The translations under genes were made by a program, and so were the position numbers. From assembly GCA_030849075.1 (NCBI GenBank), contig JASAOO010003375.1, positions 5,395 to 49,213 of the forward strand: DNA of 43,819 nucleotides, read 5' to 3'. The notes beneath the pieces were generated by a model. The model saw only the letters and a list, made by a program, of their open reading frames with translations, did no database searches and had not been told where the DNA came from. Positions 25,839 through 35,189 of the stretch are shown here, piece after piece; positions within the stretch are counted from its first letter, which is position 1, and the number at the start of each line of letters is the position of its first letter. The stretch is from Zelonia costaricensis (taxonomy: Eukaryota > Euglenozoa > Kinetoplastea > Trypanosomatida > Trypanosomatidae).

Positions 25839-27587
25839 ATGTCTACGGCGCTGTTGCGGTGGACATGCGTTCGCGCCGTCCGCGTCCAGGCGCAGCTGCC
25901 GACGCTCATCTTCTTCGCGCGGCGCCACAGGAGCATGAACCCCACGTCCAGCAACGCAGTACGCGCCGCCCTGCAGCACCAGCGTGCCAGCCTGCTCATA
26001 CCGCCCGTGGAGCGGCTCACGAGGCCGGTGAACTCGCCGCAGCTCTCCGACGTGTACGCCGGCGCAGCCGACGCGCACGGCAGCATCACGCAGGCCGCCC
26101 GCGCGGAGGAGGCGAGGGTTGGCCATGGGAGCGGTGCCGATACACCGCCGTTTCGCTTCGCGGTGAAGAACAGCGAGCGGGGCCTGCTGGAGCGCGGCGT
26201 GACACCTGAGGCACTCGACTTCATTGCGGAGACGGAGGCGGCGTATCGGGCGAGCTCCGCCTACCTGCAGGACCTCCCGGGTGGCCCTGGAACGCCGGAG
26301 AGCGCGACGCGCACGGACCCGGTGACGGGGCACACCATCACTACCACCCGCATCGCCGCCCCGTTCGGGGAGACGTACGTGCCATCGAGCAAGGAACGCT
26401 TCGCAGCGCGCCAGCACGTCGGCGAACTCAGTCGCCAGCACGCCGTCGTGGACAAGCCGTACATGCTTGACGAACACGCACAGCTGAACCTGAAGAAGGA
26501 GCGGCAGCTGGCCGAGCTGCTTGCCGCGCCGATGCCGCACCTTGCCAAGGCCGAGGAAGTCGCGCACTTCCTGCTGGAGAGCATGTACCCGCAGCAACTC
26601 GCCCTGCAGCCGCGCACCGGCGAGTCTGTGATGCTGCTCTTCTCGCAGGCGAGCCTTCTGAAGCGGCTGGAGGCACCGCGTCCATCGCCGGCGGCGGTGG
26701 CGGCGAGCCCGCTCTCCATCGACCCCGTGGGGAGAAGCAAGGGGCATCTCGCGGGCTCCAATGCGGCGGACAAGCTGGGAACCGGCGCCGCGGCCCCTGC
26801 GGCAGCGACGTCGCTGTCGCTACTGCGCACGCCGCACGACATCCCGTTTCTTGATGACATGCGCCGCCTCTACACGCATCACAAGCGCTGCTTCAGCAGC
26901 CCCACACCACTCATGCTGGAGCATCTCATGACCGCCTTGAGCGCCGTCGCCGCCCCAAGCACCGCCGTCTTCCATCTGGCCAATCGTCTGCTCCTCGATG
27001 CGGACAAGTTCGTTGTGCTGCCCACCCGCACCACGTACACCGCCTTCTTCACGGTGTGCCAGGTGAACAACGCGATGTCGTTTGCCGTGGCGCGCTACAC
27101 CGACGCCGTGCAGGCACTTCAGCTACCGGTCGACGCGCCGATGCTGACGGCGCTGCTCAAGGGCTTGAACGAGGGCGGGTACGTCGAGGAGGCGGTGGCG
27201 CTGCTGTCGCGCGTGCAGCACGTGCCCGTGTCCACGCCTCTCCTGAATGCGTCGCTGGAGACGCTGCTGCTCTCGGAGCAGGCGCTTGCCTGCTTCTCCC
27301 TCTTCGAGGCCGTGGGCGACGCCTCGGTGCGGCCGAACGCGGAGACGTACACGCTGCTGCTGCTGGCGTGCGAGAAGGCGCACCACTGGGGCCGCGTGAC
27401 GGCACTCCTAGCCGACATGCAGCGCCGCCGAGTGCGCGGTAACGCGCAGACGCTGAACCTGCTGCTGAAGGGGCTGCTGGAGGAGCGGCTGCACAGCTTC
27501 GCCGCGCAGCTGTACCACACGATGATAACCAAGAACGTTCCTGTCTGGCCCGCCCTGCAGGCTGGTGTGCAGCCCCTCTTGAAGCGC
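25839..27587 (+). CDS. Mitochondrial PPR-like (pentatricopeptide) protein
   Basis: This is a 583-aa protein (stop codon follows at 27588-27590). The N-terminus (STALLRWTCVRAVRVQAQL, then FFARRHRS) is Arg-rich, hydrophobic and free of acidic residues, a typical mitochondrial import signal; a second Met lies at residue 33 (bases 25935-25937). The middle (about 50-330) has no recognised domain but contains conserved-looking text (FRFAVKNSERGLLERGV, TFGETYVPSSKERFAARQ-like). From about 340 to 575 it is built of paired amphipathic helices of about 35 residues, including RTTYTAFFTVCQ, DAPMLTALLKGLNEGGYVEE, NAETYTLLLLACEKAHHWGR and NAQTLNLLLKGLLEER, which fit the PPR pattern (Tyr/Thr-x-x-Leu-Ile-x-x-Cys). 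PPR proteins bind organellar RNA; in trypanosomatids many act in mitochondrial RNA processing or sit in the unusual mitoribosome. Which of these applies cannot be read from the sequence. Confidence 0.8.
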
Positions 27588-27662
27588 TGAGCCACGCACG
27601 CGAAGAGGAAGCTGAGCTTGCGGCGGGCTTGACGGTGTGCGCGCCGGTGCTATCATGTACGC

Positions 27663-27709
27663 GTGTGTGTGTGTGTGTGTGTGTGTAGGTGTGTGTGTGT
27701 GTGTGTGTT
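27663..27709. repeat. (TG)n repeat in PPR gene 3' flank
   Basis: About 23 TG units with one AGG interruption at 27687-27689, beginning about 72 bases after the stop codon. Confidence 0.9.
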
Positions 27710-28006
27710 ACAAGGCTCGCTTGCACTACGGCTAAGTTGCTTCTTTACAGACGCGTCCCATAAACCTGCGTTGAATCGAAGACGGTGCGCTGAGGAATGC
27801 TGCGATTTCGCCTTCCGGTTGCCTGGACGGTGGTTGGGGTGCATCTGTGGGCGTTGCACTCCGCATGCGCGCGTTGATCACTTTGAGGTCCAACCGCATC
27901 GCAGCCGGTGCCCTCGTCAGAGGTCCGTCACGTGCGAACATCCATCGTGCCTGCCTGCACTCTCCTCCACCGCTCTCTCCCTCTCTCCCCCTTCTTCACT
28001 TTGGTC

Positions 28007-28008
28007 AG
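28007..28008 (+). promoter_or_regulatory. Predicted spliced-leader acceptor AG
   Basis: It is the first AG after the 40-base CT-rich tract, upstream of the RPB12 ATG at 28200. Confidence 0.55.
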
Positions 28009-28199
28009 TCTCCACGCGTACACACGTAACGAACTTGCAGGGGCGGGCGACATCAGCGCGGACCCTCACCTGGACCGCTTTCACACATCGCGAGAGGCCG
28101 CGCACACCGTGCCCTCACACGAGCTCCCCCTTCGCTGTCCCGCAGACGCCAGCACGCAGGACACGCGCAGCACTTGGCCGTCACCGTGTGCTTGTAGAA

Positions 28200-28493
28200 A
28201 TGTCAGCATTGCCTGTCAAGTCGGAGGTGAAGCTGGAGCCGAAGTACGGCGCGTCAGCCACACAGGAGTTGCGACTGGAAACGCTGGCGACGCAGGACAC
28301 CGCAGGCAGTGCCGCGGCGGTGACCGGCCCCGAAGGCACGAAGGGCACCGTGTACACGTGCGGCAACTGCACCTCGCCCCTCTTCTTCACTCCTGAGAAC
28401 CGCCTCACGTGCCCGACCTGCTCGCACATTACCGGTGCCTCGAGTGTCTTCTACAAGATCCGCACCGAGCCAACCGTGTACGACACCATTTGA
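28200..28493 (+). CDS. RPB12: RPB12 (ABC10-alpha), shared RNA polymerase I/II/III subunit
   Basis: This is a 97-aa protein. The last 45 residues form a single zinc ribbon: Cys54-x2-Cys57 (YTCGNC) and Cys71-x2-Cys74 (LTCPTC), then SSVFYKIRTEPTVYD. This is the RPB12/POLR2K pattern (Y.CG.C....L......CR.CG.RILYK.RT), in particular the basic-aromatic YKIRT step. Human RPB12 is about 58 residues; here an N-terminal extension of about 50 residues (KSEVKLEPKYG..., Ala/Thr-rich) precedes the ribbon. The open frame upstream encodes the UTR and crosses the splice acceptor at 28007-28008, so the ATG at 28200 is used. The subunit is a small nuclear scaffold component of all three RNA polymerases. Another small zinc-ribbon protein of unknown type would be the alternative, but the C-terminal match makes this unlikely. 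Confidence 0.85.
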   Translation: MSALPVKSEVKLEPKYGASATQELRLETLATQDTAGSAAAVTGPEGTKGTVYTCGNCTSPLFFTPENRLTCPTCSHITGASSVFYKIRTEPTVYDTI

Positions 28494-29232
28494 CGCGAGG
28501 TGGGGCGCGTCTGTGCGACGTGCGCCCCTGTCCGCATCGCATGGCGGAGGCGGCGTTGGTGGTGGGGAAGCCGGCTGGCCAGCGGGGATACGGAGGAGGA
28601 GCAGCGGAGGCGTCCACATGCCTGCCGGTCTCTCGTGGCGGTCGCCTCCCCTCCCGCCCCCAACCCCTGCGCCGGCACGCTACCTGCGCACCCGCTGCTG
28701 GAGTACACACGAGTCAGCCCGTGTTCGTGCGCTGGGGCAGCTGTTGAGTTTAAGCAGTACACTGCACACGAGATTGAAGGAAAGCAGCAATGAGGGTCTG
28801 TGGAACGTGACGTGACGTGACGGGGGGGGAGGGGTGCCAAGTCGCAGCGAGCAGAGCTGCCGTGGCGCTGTTGCGGCGTACCGCGTGCATCGTCCTTGTG
28901 GGACAGCGGGCGAACCTCGCAAGGGCACTCGTCAACGCCGCACCCCCTTGCCTCGCCCCTCCTTGTCTTGCGGACAGCCACAGCGAGCCGCCAAGTCGAC
29001 ACGCCTGTTTGCACTGATGTCTTCGCACACCCGCTTCTGCATCTCCTCTGTGCTCTCCTCGTCCTTCCAGTTGTAGTATCGCACACAAACACTTTGGTCC
29101 CCCGCAGTGACGAACTGAGCTCGCTCGCGTCCATCACCACCACCACCCATCGCGGCAACACCTACTGCTGCACCGTCACTAGTTCCCCCCCCCCCCCGCC
29201 CCCGCTCCTGACCTCGATCCCGTCCCACTTCC
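28494..29232 (+). other. Intergenic region
   Basis: There is no supported gene. GTGAC direct repeats and G8 lie at about 28808-28829. Pyrimidine tracts with AG at 28976-28977 and, better, CTTCTGCATCTCCTCTGTGC and following pyrimidines with AG at 29069-29070 give a 163-base 5' UTR for the next gene. A C11 run (about 29186-29198) lies close to the next start. Confidence 0.55.
29069..29070 (+). promoter_or_regulatory. Predicted spliced-leader acceptor AG
   Basis: TCCTCGTCCTTCCAG ends at 29070 after a 35-base pyrimidine-rich stretch. Confidence 0.5.
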
Positions 29233-29469
29233 ATGAGCACGATCCAGACGCCGACCCTGTCCACTGCCGGCCGCGTCGGCACGAGGGAGGACAGCGTGGC
29301 GGCTGCAGAGCCGCAGTGCGTGTGCGCCACCTGCATGATGCGGCTGCCCATGCCCCGCGCCTCCTCCGTCTTCACGTCCTTCCAGTGTCCGCAGTGCCGC
29401 ATGAACGGCACGGATGCCAAGACGGTGTACACCCGCCGCGGCGCCCCGACAGAGCACTCCACACGCTGA
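29233..29469 (+). CDS. Small LSD1-type-like zinc-finger protein, 78 aa
   Basis: This 78-aa protein has one zinc-binding module: Cys31-x2-Cys34 ... Cys52-x2-Cys55, reading CATCMMRLPMPRASSVF then FQCPQC, with an extra Cys29. The spacing and the Leu-x2-Pro...Ala-Ser-x-Val core resemble LSD1-type zinc fingers (CxxCRxxLxYxxGAxxVxCxxC), which are usually protein-interaction modules. The insertion of a few residues before the second pair makes the fit imperfect. The N-terminal 25 residues are Thr/Ser/Ala-rich, and the C-terminus is basic and polar. It follows RPB12, another small zinc ribbon, but the two do not look like a duplication: spacing between the cysteine pairs differs (17 against 13 residues) and the flanks share nothing. 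Codon use and an upstream acceptor support it as real. Function is unknown. Confidence 0.7.
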   Translation: MSTIQTPTLSTAGRVGTREDSVAAAEPQCVCATCMMRLPMPRASSVFTSFQCPQCRMNGTDAKTVYTRRGAPTEHSTR

Positions 29470-30181
29470 AGAGGGGGGGGGGGCGCTGGCAGCAGCGCGC
29501 GTCGCCTTGTTCCTGTGTGCCAGGGCCTCCTGTGAACGACGCTTCATCGAGTAAGGCACTCTCGCCTCCATAATGCCTGCACTCCGCTACGCTGATAAGG
29601 CACCCATACAACAACACCGAGAACGGCGAGCCCTTCGCTGACGCGTCGCTTTCATGGGAAGGGTGGTCGTAATGGGAGGGTTGAGGCCCGCCACGTGGGC
29701 CTTGACAAGTTTCTGCCCCTAGGAGGAGTCCTCAGCGACGGCGAGTCGCGGACTCGCGATGTGTAGACGCCCATGCACACGCCGACACACACACACACAC
29801 AAGCCGGGACACGCGTGTGCACCTCTTCACACGCCCCTCGCCCACTCTCAGGATTCCTCTCACCGCCGTTTCTCGTCCTTGTCTACATGTGTGTGGCTGT
29901 TGCCACAGCGCCTTCGCTCTCTCTGTCCCTCTATAGCCACAAATACAGCCCCCCCCCCCAATACACACATAAGCTCCTATATATACACACACACAGAGCC
30001 CACTTGCTCCAGTTCTCACTGCCTGTATCGAAGCGTCCACCTTGCAACGCAGCTCGAGTGGCGCTTCTCTGTTTGTCTTCGTTTTCGCACCTATTGCAGC
30101 CCTTCGCCGCACGTGCGCACACGTACACGCACGCACTGGGCCGTCCCATCGCGTTCAGCGCTCCATCATCGACTCGCCGCC
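29470..30181 (+). other. Intergenic region
   Basis: There is no supported gene. G11 (29474-29484), CA repeats (about 29780-29802), C9 (29950-29958) and TA/CA repeats (29978-29995) are present. A perfect short hairpin (GCGAGTC, 3-base loop, GACTCGC) is at 29741-29757. Candidate acceptors are AG at 29850-29851 and AG at 29907-29908 (after TTCCTCTCACCGCCGTTTCT and further pyrimidines), giving a 5' UTR of about 273 bases. Confidence 0.5.
29741..29757. other. Short perfect hairpin
   Basis: A seven-base inverted repeat (GCGAGTC / GACTCGC) with a three-base loop GCG. The same stem sequence recurs at 43512-43533 with an eight-base loop. Confidence 0.6.
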
Positions 30182-31912
30182 ATGTCGATCGAGGCCCTCA
30201 TCGAGGCGATCCACGCCTCGCCAGTGCGCCTGTCGCTGTGCATCTGCGGTGCCGGCGCCGGGGTGGTGCGCCGCCTGACCCGTGTTGCCGAGTGCAGCCG
30301 CACCCTGCTCGAGGCAAACGTGCTGTACCACCGCGGCTCCACGCAGACGGCGCTGGACGGCCTGCCGCGCCATATCGTCAGTGCGGAGGCGGCGCGGCAG
30401 CTCGCCCAGCACGCCTTCCACACCTCTCGCGCCATCGCGCTCGCCGAGGCACAGCAGCAGCAGACCCCCGTCGGCCAGCTCGCTGCGCGCATCCCCGGGC
30501 TGCCGACGGACCTTCTCTTCGGCATTGGCGCCACCTCAGCGGTCAAGACGAGCCGCATACGCCACAGCACCGACCGCGTGCACGTCTGCGTCTGGGGCGG
30601 TGCGGTGAGCGCCTCCTGCGGTGTGTCGCCGCTTCTCGCATCCAGCCACCACGCCTCAGCCAGCGCCGCGCTCCCGCCACTGGGGCAGGTGCGTGACTAC
30701 CACCTGGAGATGCCGGCCTGGATGAGCCGCGCGGAGCAGGATGAACAGGTCGAGCTCATGGTGCTGCACGCGATCGCCTGCACCGTCGATGCGTGCCTGC
30801 CCGCCAACACAGAGCTGCGCGGCGGCAGCTCTGGTGGCAACCGTCAGACATTTGCACGCGAGGTCTTGCAGACTCTCCTGCCGAGCCCGGGCGAGGACCA
30901 GGTGCGCAGCGGCGGCGTGAGCGAGACGAGCTCGTCACCAGGGCTGTCGATGATGGCCGACACGGCCCGGCTCTGCGCTGTGCCCGCCGTGTCGTTGCCG
31001 GTGCCGGTCTGCCTCGATGCGGAGAGCGAGGTGCAGCGGGCGCTGTCGCACGTGCTCGAGCCCCCCAGCGCTGGGGCCACCGATGTGTGCGTGCTGTGGA
31101 ACCGCCATGGGGAGCTGCGCACGGGCGGCATGGAGCCGTACGCCGACGACGCGCGTGTGGCGGCGTCGGATGTGGGTCGTGAAGAGCCGCGAGCGGCAGG
31201 GGAGAACCCGCTAACGGAGGACGCGACCGTCGACGGAGGCACGGAGCCGTTGTCTGCGGATGCGGCCGCGGCGCCACCGGCCTCGGCGGCAGCAGCGGAG
31301 GCGGTGAAGGGCATTCGCCTGCTCTACCCGGGCTCCTTCAACCCTCTCCACTACGGACACACAGAGCTGGTGCACGCCGCCACGCGCGTCTTGCTCGAGC
31401 AGCACCACCTGCAGAACCTAGAAGGCGGTGCCCTCCCGCCACCGGTGGAGGTGACGTACGAGATTGCCGTCAAGGTGGTGGACAAGGGCGCGATTGCCGT
31501 AGACGACCTGGAGCGGCGCGTGTGTCAGTTCCTGCGCCGCGGCGAGCGGGTCGCGGTGACAGCGGCGACGCTGTTCGTCGCCAAGGCCCGGCTGTTCCCC
31601 GGGCACGGCTTCCTCATAGGCATCGACACGGCGGCGCGGGTGCTGGAGGCGAAGCACTACAGCACGAGCACCGACCCCGCCGCGGCCGAGTCCGCCATGG
31701 TGGACGCCCTGACGCGCGACATCGGCGGGCGCGGCTGCTACTTCGTCGTCGGGGGCCGCAAGCTGAGCGACGCCGCTGGCTGGCAGGACCTCTCCGCGCT
31801 GCGCATCCCCGATCGCATCCGGCACCTGTTCATCGCTATTCCAGAGACAGAGTTTCGCGTCGACGTCAGCTCAACGGAGCTGCGTGCACTGCGTCAGGGC
31901 CGCGGCGCGTGA
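30182..31912 (+). CDS. CinA-like domain fused to a nucleotidylyltransferase-like domain
   Basis: This is a 576-aa protein. The C-terminal part (about 378-576) has the nucleotidylyltransferase signature GSFNPLHYGHTEL (Gly384; His390/His393 of the HxGH motif) and the closing motif VDVSSTELRALRQG (SSTELR at 563-568), equivalent to ISSTxxR of NMN/nicotinate-mononucleotide and pantetheine-phosphate adenylyltransferases. A middle segment (FLIGIDTAARVL, GCYFVVGGRKL) completes the Rossmann-like fold. The N-terminal part (about 1-190) resembles the CinA C-terminal/PncC (NMN deamidase) family: LCICGAGAGVVRRLTRVAEC, then LLEANVLYHRGSTQTAL, and FGIGATSAVKTSRIR. CinA- and nucleotidylyltransferase-like parts also occur together in some plant proteins, to my knowledge. 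An Ala/Glu-rich linker (about 235-375) joins them. A role in pyridine-nucleotide metabolism or salvage is an inference from both halves. Whether each active site works is unknown; the N-terminal SxTGG catalytic loop of bacterial CinA is not kept (CGAGAG). The ATG at 30182 starts the conserved sequence. Confidence 0.82.
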   Translation: MSIEALIEAIHASPVRLSLCICGAGAGVVRRLTRVAECSRTLLEANVLYHRGSTQTALDGLPRHIVSAEAARQLAQHAFHTSRAIALAEAQQQQTPVGQLAARIPGLPTDLLFGIGATSAVKTSRIRHSTDRVHVCVWGGAVSASCGVSPLLASSHHASASAALPPLGQVRDYHLEMPAWMSRAEQDEQVELMVLHAIACTVDACLPANTELRGGSSGGNRQTFAREVLQTLLPSPGEDQVRSGGVSETSSSPGLSMMADTARLCAVPAVSLPVPVCLDAESEVQRALSHVLEPPSAGATDVCVLWNRHGELRTGGMEPYADDARVAASDVGREEPRAAGENPLTEDATVDGGTEPLSADAAAAPPASAAAAEAVKGIRLLYPGSFNPLHYGHTELVHAATRVLLEQHHLQNLEGGALPPPVEVTYEIAVKVVDKGAIAVDDLERRVCQFLRRGERVAVTAATLFVAKARLFPGHGFLIGIDTAARVLEAKHYSTSTDPAAAESAMVDALTRDIGGRGCYFVVGGRKLSDAAGWQDLSALRIPDRIRHLFIAIPETEFRVDVSSTELRALRQGRGA

Positions 31913-33067
31913 AGATGGACGAAGAAGAGAGGAGTGATCAGCTCCGGCCCAGCTGCCGCGCGCATGGCAAACCTGCGCCACCTCGCCGTCGCCGCCCCCC
32001 CCCCTTCCCCCGCGGGGGTTCGGCTGGTGCACCCTGCGTGTGCCCTCTACGCGTTCTCTGGTAAGCGCCGGAAGCGGGAGAGCGCGTCCCGCACGTCTCG
32101 AGCCTGTGCGCCGCGCGACATGCAAAGACCGGGTAAGAGAGATAGCGCACGAGTCGACGGGCCACGACGTGCTCCCCTCCCCCTCCCACACACATACACA
32201 CACGCGCGAGAGAGAGGCGGGCGTCTGCGGCACGTGTTTCAGGCGCTGACGTCCTCATTGCCGTACCCCAGCGGCCCCCCTTTCCCCCCCTCCCCCGCCG
32301 CGCTCCTTTGTTTCCCGCTTTCTCTCCCTTCTCGAAGTGGTTTGTGTGTTGTGTGGCGCCTACACATGATGCCCAGTGTGGCAGCGTCGCAAGTGAAGAC
32401 GACGAGGAAGCTCTACCGCAAGCGATGCCCACATACCCGCGTTGAAGCTGCTCGATGTATGCGAGCTGCTTCTGCTGCTGCTGCTACCCGCGTTCCTCGA
32501 TGTGTTCATGAGGGATCTCGAAGGCTCGGCCCCATCCCCACCGGCGCGAAACGCCACCTTCGCCGTCGTGGCGACGGTCGTCTTGATGGGCACGAGTGCG
32601 TGTCTGGGCCCTGCAGCTCTTCAGACTCCCCCGGCAACACCGCTTTCCCTTCACCCCTTTGCTCCATTTCTTTTGCCTGCCGGTCCTCACCGCGGCGCTC
32701 ACCTCGGCGATGCGCTCTGCACCAACTTGGCTTAGCCTGAGAGGAGCTGCGGCATCGCGCACCTGCCTCCCTTCCCCTTCTCTCCCGCGCCCAGCCCATC
32801 ATCACAGTCGGCGCAGCCCGCTACTGCCCCTCCCTTCCCCCTCTCTCCCGATTTTGTAGCGTCACCGACCTTATCGAGCGGGGTGACACACGCACACACA
32901 CACCTAAGCAAAAAACACAAACAAGGGTAGCACCTTGGCGCCGGCACTTTTGCCGACAGCCCCCCCCCCCTCACCAGCTTAGATCGTAGAACGCTCACTC
33001 GCCCCTGCATTCTCCTCTTTACCTTGTCCTCTCTACCGACAGGCCGCGGTGGCTCACCTCGCCCGCG
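31913..33067 (+). other. Long intergenic region (1.16 kb)
   Basis: There is no supported gene. Pyrimidine tracts lie at 32276-32332 (AG at 32336-32337), at 32764-32850 (AG at 32858-32859; 5' UTR 209 bases) and at 33010-33038 (AG at 33041-33042; 5' UTR 26 bases). The first tract lies 730 bases upstream of the next start, with no convincing open frame after it. One frame beginning at a TTG (32442, MKLLDVCELLLLLLLP if initiated) has no ATG and is not called. Confidence 0.55.
33041..33042 (+). promoter_or_regulatory. Predicted spliced-leader acceptor AG
   Basis: TCCTCTTTACCTTGTCCTCT and further pyrimidines end in ACAG, 25 bases before the uS15m ATG. The alternative is 32858-32859. Confidence 0.5.
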
Positions 33068-34357
33068 ATGCTGTCACGCACCGCCCTCCGCCTGCGGCTG
33101 TACAGCCGCAAGAGCGCCACGCCGCAGCGCATGTCCAACTTCACCAAGGTGACGAACCTGAACAAGGCCGAGAAGGTGAAGAGTGAGACGGTGGATGGCG
33201 AGGTCGTCAAGGGCCGCGGTCGGGTGCACCGCCGCTCGCACAGCGCGCTGAAGGAGGCGATCGACACGATGGAGCATCCGGCGATCTGGCTGTGGTACCC
33301 GTGGCGCAAGAACCCGGAGCCGCCGACGCCGTACATGCCGGCCCGCCGCGCCATGAAGAACATCCACGGCGCCCTCTTCACCGACCTCAGCCCCATCCAC
33401 AAGAAGAAACAGGAGCAGATGCTCTACGGCGTCAACATCCCAGAGACACGCACCATGAAGTTCGAGCAGCAGCACCCGCTTCTCGCGTCCGCGCTGAAGG
33501 AGCTGGACGGCCAGCCGAAGGGGTTCCCGTATTGGTACCGGAAATACCCAACGCGCCGCCACGCGTATGAGCAGCGCTTCAGCGTGCCGGCGGAGATGCT
33601 GGACGGCTACAACGACAGCATCAAGAAGGCGCTTGGCAAGGGCATGATGTCGATTCAGGAGAAGGAGTTCGCGCAGGAGGCGATGTACATGGAGCGGTAC
33701 GCCGAGCACGACTTTGACACAACGAGCCCGGCGGTGCTGGCGGTGAAGCGGGCGCTGAAGGTGCGGGTGCTGCGCAATCACCTCCTGACGAACCCCCACA
33801 ACAACATCATCAAGACGATCCTAGCCAACACGGAGCGGAAGCTCAACCACACGCTGCGTCGGCTGCGCAAGGTGGACTTCAAGCGCTACTGGGAGATCAT
33901 CCGTGACCACGACGTGCAGGACGTGCTGCAGCCACCAAACCTTGTCACGTACCGGCAGGGCTCGTACTGGCGCTACGACTGGAACGCCGGCCTGGGCATC
34001 AGCACGCAGCTCGCCGACGTGCTCGACCCACGCGGGTTGAACGGGTGTGTGGAGACGGGTCGCTCCCGCTCTGAGGTGGCGCGTGACCTAGGCCTTGCCT
34101 ACACCCGCCCCCTGCAGGAGAACGAGAAGAAGCAGCTGTCTGACCAGGCCGTGTACTACGAGCGGCTCGCGAGGTTCAAGCTGGAGCAGCCCGAGGCGGC
34201 GCGGGCGCAGGAGCGGGAGCGGTTTGTGCGCAAGTTCTCCGGCATGTTCCTCAAGCTCGACCTCAAGTCGGGCGTGCCCGACTTCCCCAGCACGTACCGC
34301 AAGCTGCTCGGCACGCAGGTGGCGCGGTGGTCCTCGAAGCGGCACGGCCCTAACTGA
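33068..34357 (+). CDS. uS15m: Mitochondrial ribosomal protein uS15m
   Basis: This 429-aa protein carries a ribosomal S15 core at about 225-305: VRVLRNHLLTNPHNNIIKTI, LANTERKLNHTLRRLRKVDF and KRYWEIIRDHDVQDV. This reproduces the S15 pattern of a His/Asn-containing loop, a Lys/Arg-rich helix (R+++L.YL++.D) and a final Y..+I..L.I.D. The N-terminus MLSRTALRLRLYSRKSAT is a clear mitochondrial import signal, so it belongs to the small subunit of the mitoribosome, where uS15 binds small-subunit rRNA. Bacterial S15 is about 89 residues; here there are extensions of about 220 residues before and 120 after the core, as is usual for kinetoplastid mitoribosomal proteins, whose rRNAs are very small. These extensions are rich in aromatic and basic residues (HPAIWLWYPWRKNPEPP). 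Coding character is strong throughout, with no gaps. Confidence 0.9.
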   Translation: MLSRTALRLRLYSRKSATPQRMSNFTKVTNLNKAEKVKSETVDGEVVKGRGRVHRRSHSALKEAIDTMEHPAIWLWYPWRKNPEPPTPYMPARRAMKNIHGALFTDLSPIHKKKQEQMLYGVNIPETRTMKFEQQHPLLASALKELDGQPKGFPYWYRKYPTRRHAYEQRFSVPAEMLDGYNDSIKKALGKGMMSIQEKEFAQEAMYMERYAEHDFDTTSPAVLAVKRALKVRVLRNHLLTNPHNNIIKTILANTERKLNHTLRRLRKVDFKRYWEIIRDHDVQDVLQPPNLVTYRQGSYWRYDWNAGLGISTQLADVLDPRGLNGCVETGRSRSEVARDLGLAYTRPLQENEKKQLSDQAVYYERLARFKLEQPEAARAQERERFVRKFSGMFLKLDLKSGVPDFPSTYRKLLGTQVARWSSKRHGPN

Positions 34358-35189
34358 CCACAGACGTCGCGCTGCGTCTGTGCGCATTGGCTGTTTCGCC
34401 ATGGCGGCGCTGGCGTGTGTGTGTGGGGGCCACCCCTCATCACGTCTGTGCCGTCTCCACGCTTTCGTGTTTGAGGCTCTGCCGGGTTGCCTTCGCCGCG
34501 GACGAGGTTTGCGATTGTGTATGTGTGCGTGCGTGCGTCTGTGTGTGTGCATCTGCGACGGCAGTCTTCACCTCCTTCCTCTTCCACAGTGTCTTCATAA
34601 AGCCAACAACACGCCAACAGAAACTAGGATTCGAAGGACATGGGACGGTGAGGCCGGCGCGTCTGGATGCGCGCTGCTGGCGCTGTTCCGTCAAGAGAGG
34701 CGAGCTGTTGCTCAGCGGCGATCCCCCACGTTCCCGCCTTCCCCCCCTCCCCCTCCACGCGATGCTGCACTTCCTTGCCGGTGGCGAGGCCACGGCCGGA
34801 CTCCGTGGCGCGCACCGCCGCATGCCTGCCCCACTCATCACTGCCCCCCCCCCCCGGCGATGTTTCCTCCACCGTCACGCGATTACTGCAATGCGACACA
34901 GGCGTGCGCAAGGGACCCACTCCAGAGTCTCAGACGCATGTGCACGTGTCCCCTCCGCGAGCCTCACTCTGGCGCGTTGCCACACTCTCGCTGGGATGCA
35001 CGTCTGCGGTGCCCTTTGGACTCTCACACACACACACGTCATCGCAACACCTTCGCTTAGACGCTAGACACTTTTTTCTTCCTGTTGGCTTTCCACGCAT
35101 ATACACACACCCACCCGCACACACACACACACATAGTCGCACTTGTAAGAGCAAAGAAAACAGCTTCTGACGTACTTGAAGTGACGGCA
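34358..35189 (+). other. Intergenic region
   Basis: There is no supported gene. TG-rich stretches (about 34411-34425 and 34517-34548), a CT/C tract (34733-34758), C10-12 (34846-34857), a T-rich pyrimidine stretch (35069-35094) and CA repeats (35101-35134) ending in ATAG at 35135-35136 are present. The last AG would give a 5' UTR of 54 bases. Confidence 0.55.
35101..35134. repeat. (CA)n repeat before the WW-MORN gene
   Basis: The repeat lies between the T-rich pyrimidine stretch and the candidate acceptor at 35135-35136. Confidence 0.85.

Larger units (their letters stand above)
27588..28199 (+). other. Intergenic region with TG repeat and acceptor
   Basis: There is no further gene. A long TG repeat lies at 27663-27709. 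The best acceptor is the CT-rich tract 27961-28000 followed by AG at 28007-28008, giving a 192-base 5' UTR for RPB12. Confidence 0.6.

Noticed and set aside
24731..26224. Open minus-strand frame of 497 codons
   Set aside because: It spans the end of the tubulin gene, the intergenic repeat and the start of the PPR gene on the opposite strand. Composition is shadow-like.
32442..32735. Frame with a hydrophobic start resembling a signal peptide (MKLLDVCELLLLLLLP)
   Set aside because: The first codon is TTG, no ATG is available in frame, and the Leu run comes from a CTG repeat.
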